The position numbers and the translations under genes are program-made. Positions 63,915 through 64,000 of a stretch of DNA of 64,000 bases are shown here, piece after piece. Origin of the DNA: Tahibacter soli. Lineage in GTDB: Bacteria > Pseudomonadota > Gammaproteobacteria > Xanthomonadales > Rhodanobacteraceae. How positions within the stretch are numbered: the first letter of the stretch is position 1; every line of letters begins with the position of its first letter. Location: assembly GCF_025717065.2 (NCBI RefSeq), contig NZ_JAOVZO020000018.1:310001-374000 (forward strand), read 5' to 3'. Below the pieces are notes generated by a model. It was not told the DNA's origin and did no database searches. It saw only the letters and a program-made list of their open reading frames with translations.

Positions 63915-64000
63915 ATGAAACTGCATTACGCGCTCGCGCTCGTCGTTGCCGCCGCCCTCCCGCTCGCCGCGACGGCGGCCGACAAGAAAGGTCCGACGAG
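63915..64000 (+). CDS. Exported protein, 5' end only
   Basis: Only 28 codons are present before the window ends. They form a clear signal peptide (KLHYALALVVAAALPLAATA, cleavage before ADKK). GGAG at 63905-63908 gives a good ribosome-binding site. Function cannot be assigned. Confidence 0.65.
   Translation, partial: MKLHYALALVVAAALPLAATAADKKGPT

Overview
The window is GC-rich DNA with densely packed genes and many 4-nt stop/start overlaps. It reads like a gammaproteobacterium of the order Lysobacterales (Xanthomonadales), possibly Rhodanobacteraceae. The signs are a PepSY-PhoP-PhoQ block, winged-helix/TPR regulators, several secreted peptidases, a secreted M23 peptidase ending in an ADGFE-type tail, and many short interspersed palindromic repeats. 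The assignment is inferred from gene content; there is no rRNA or tRNA gene to confirm it.

Bases 1-16,000 hold an ECF sigma/anti-sigma pair, gapA, an LtaS-like membrane sulfatase-fold enzyme divergent from a two-component pair whose kinase has a degraded ATP-binding domain, an AAA ATPase, a GNAT acetyltransferase, an LCAT-like lipase, a DUF4010 membrane protein, a DUF998 protein, an orphan DesK-type kinase, a large non-coding nested inverted-repeat block, and a secreted M4 metallopeptidase. Bases 16,000-30,700 hold two paralogous winged-helix/TPR membrane regulators, a small exported protein behind a sigma-54-like promoter, mtfA, a P-domain protein, a DUF6445 protein, a lysyl-endopeptidase-like serine protease and a gingipain-family (C25) peptidase.

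Bases 30,500-44,400 are a surface-glycan locus of two divergent operons. They encode multidomain glycosyltransferases (one fused to a sulfotransferase), a GMD-like dehydratase, a membrane glycosyltransferase broken by a REP pair, a transglutaminase-like protein, a DUF4214 protein and two GT4 enzymes. PhoQ, PhoP and PepSY, an arginine-deiminase-like enzyme, a propeller-GGDEF cyclase and dusA follow, up to 51,958.

Bases 51,900-60,800 look like a genomic island inserted in the 5' end of dusA: a 13-bp piece of dusA recurs at 60,815, and the island is visibly lower in GC (26 of 60 bases at 59,341-59,400). It holds a translationally coupled HipA-like kinase / DUF3037 / SecB-like / MazE-like operon, a PrtN-type activator, a REP-associated transposase with its repeats, and a HEPN-protein / DGAHR-HNH-nuclease pair. 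The HNH gene carries a homopolymer frameshift. A SymE-type toxin sits just outside the repeat. I regard the coupled HipA operon and the HEPN/HNH pair as the best candidates for undescribed systems. The window ends with repeat-rich non-coding DNA, a secreted M23 peptidase and the start of another exported protein.
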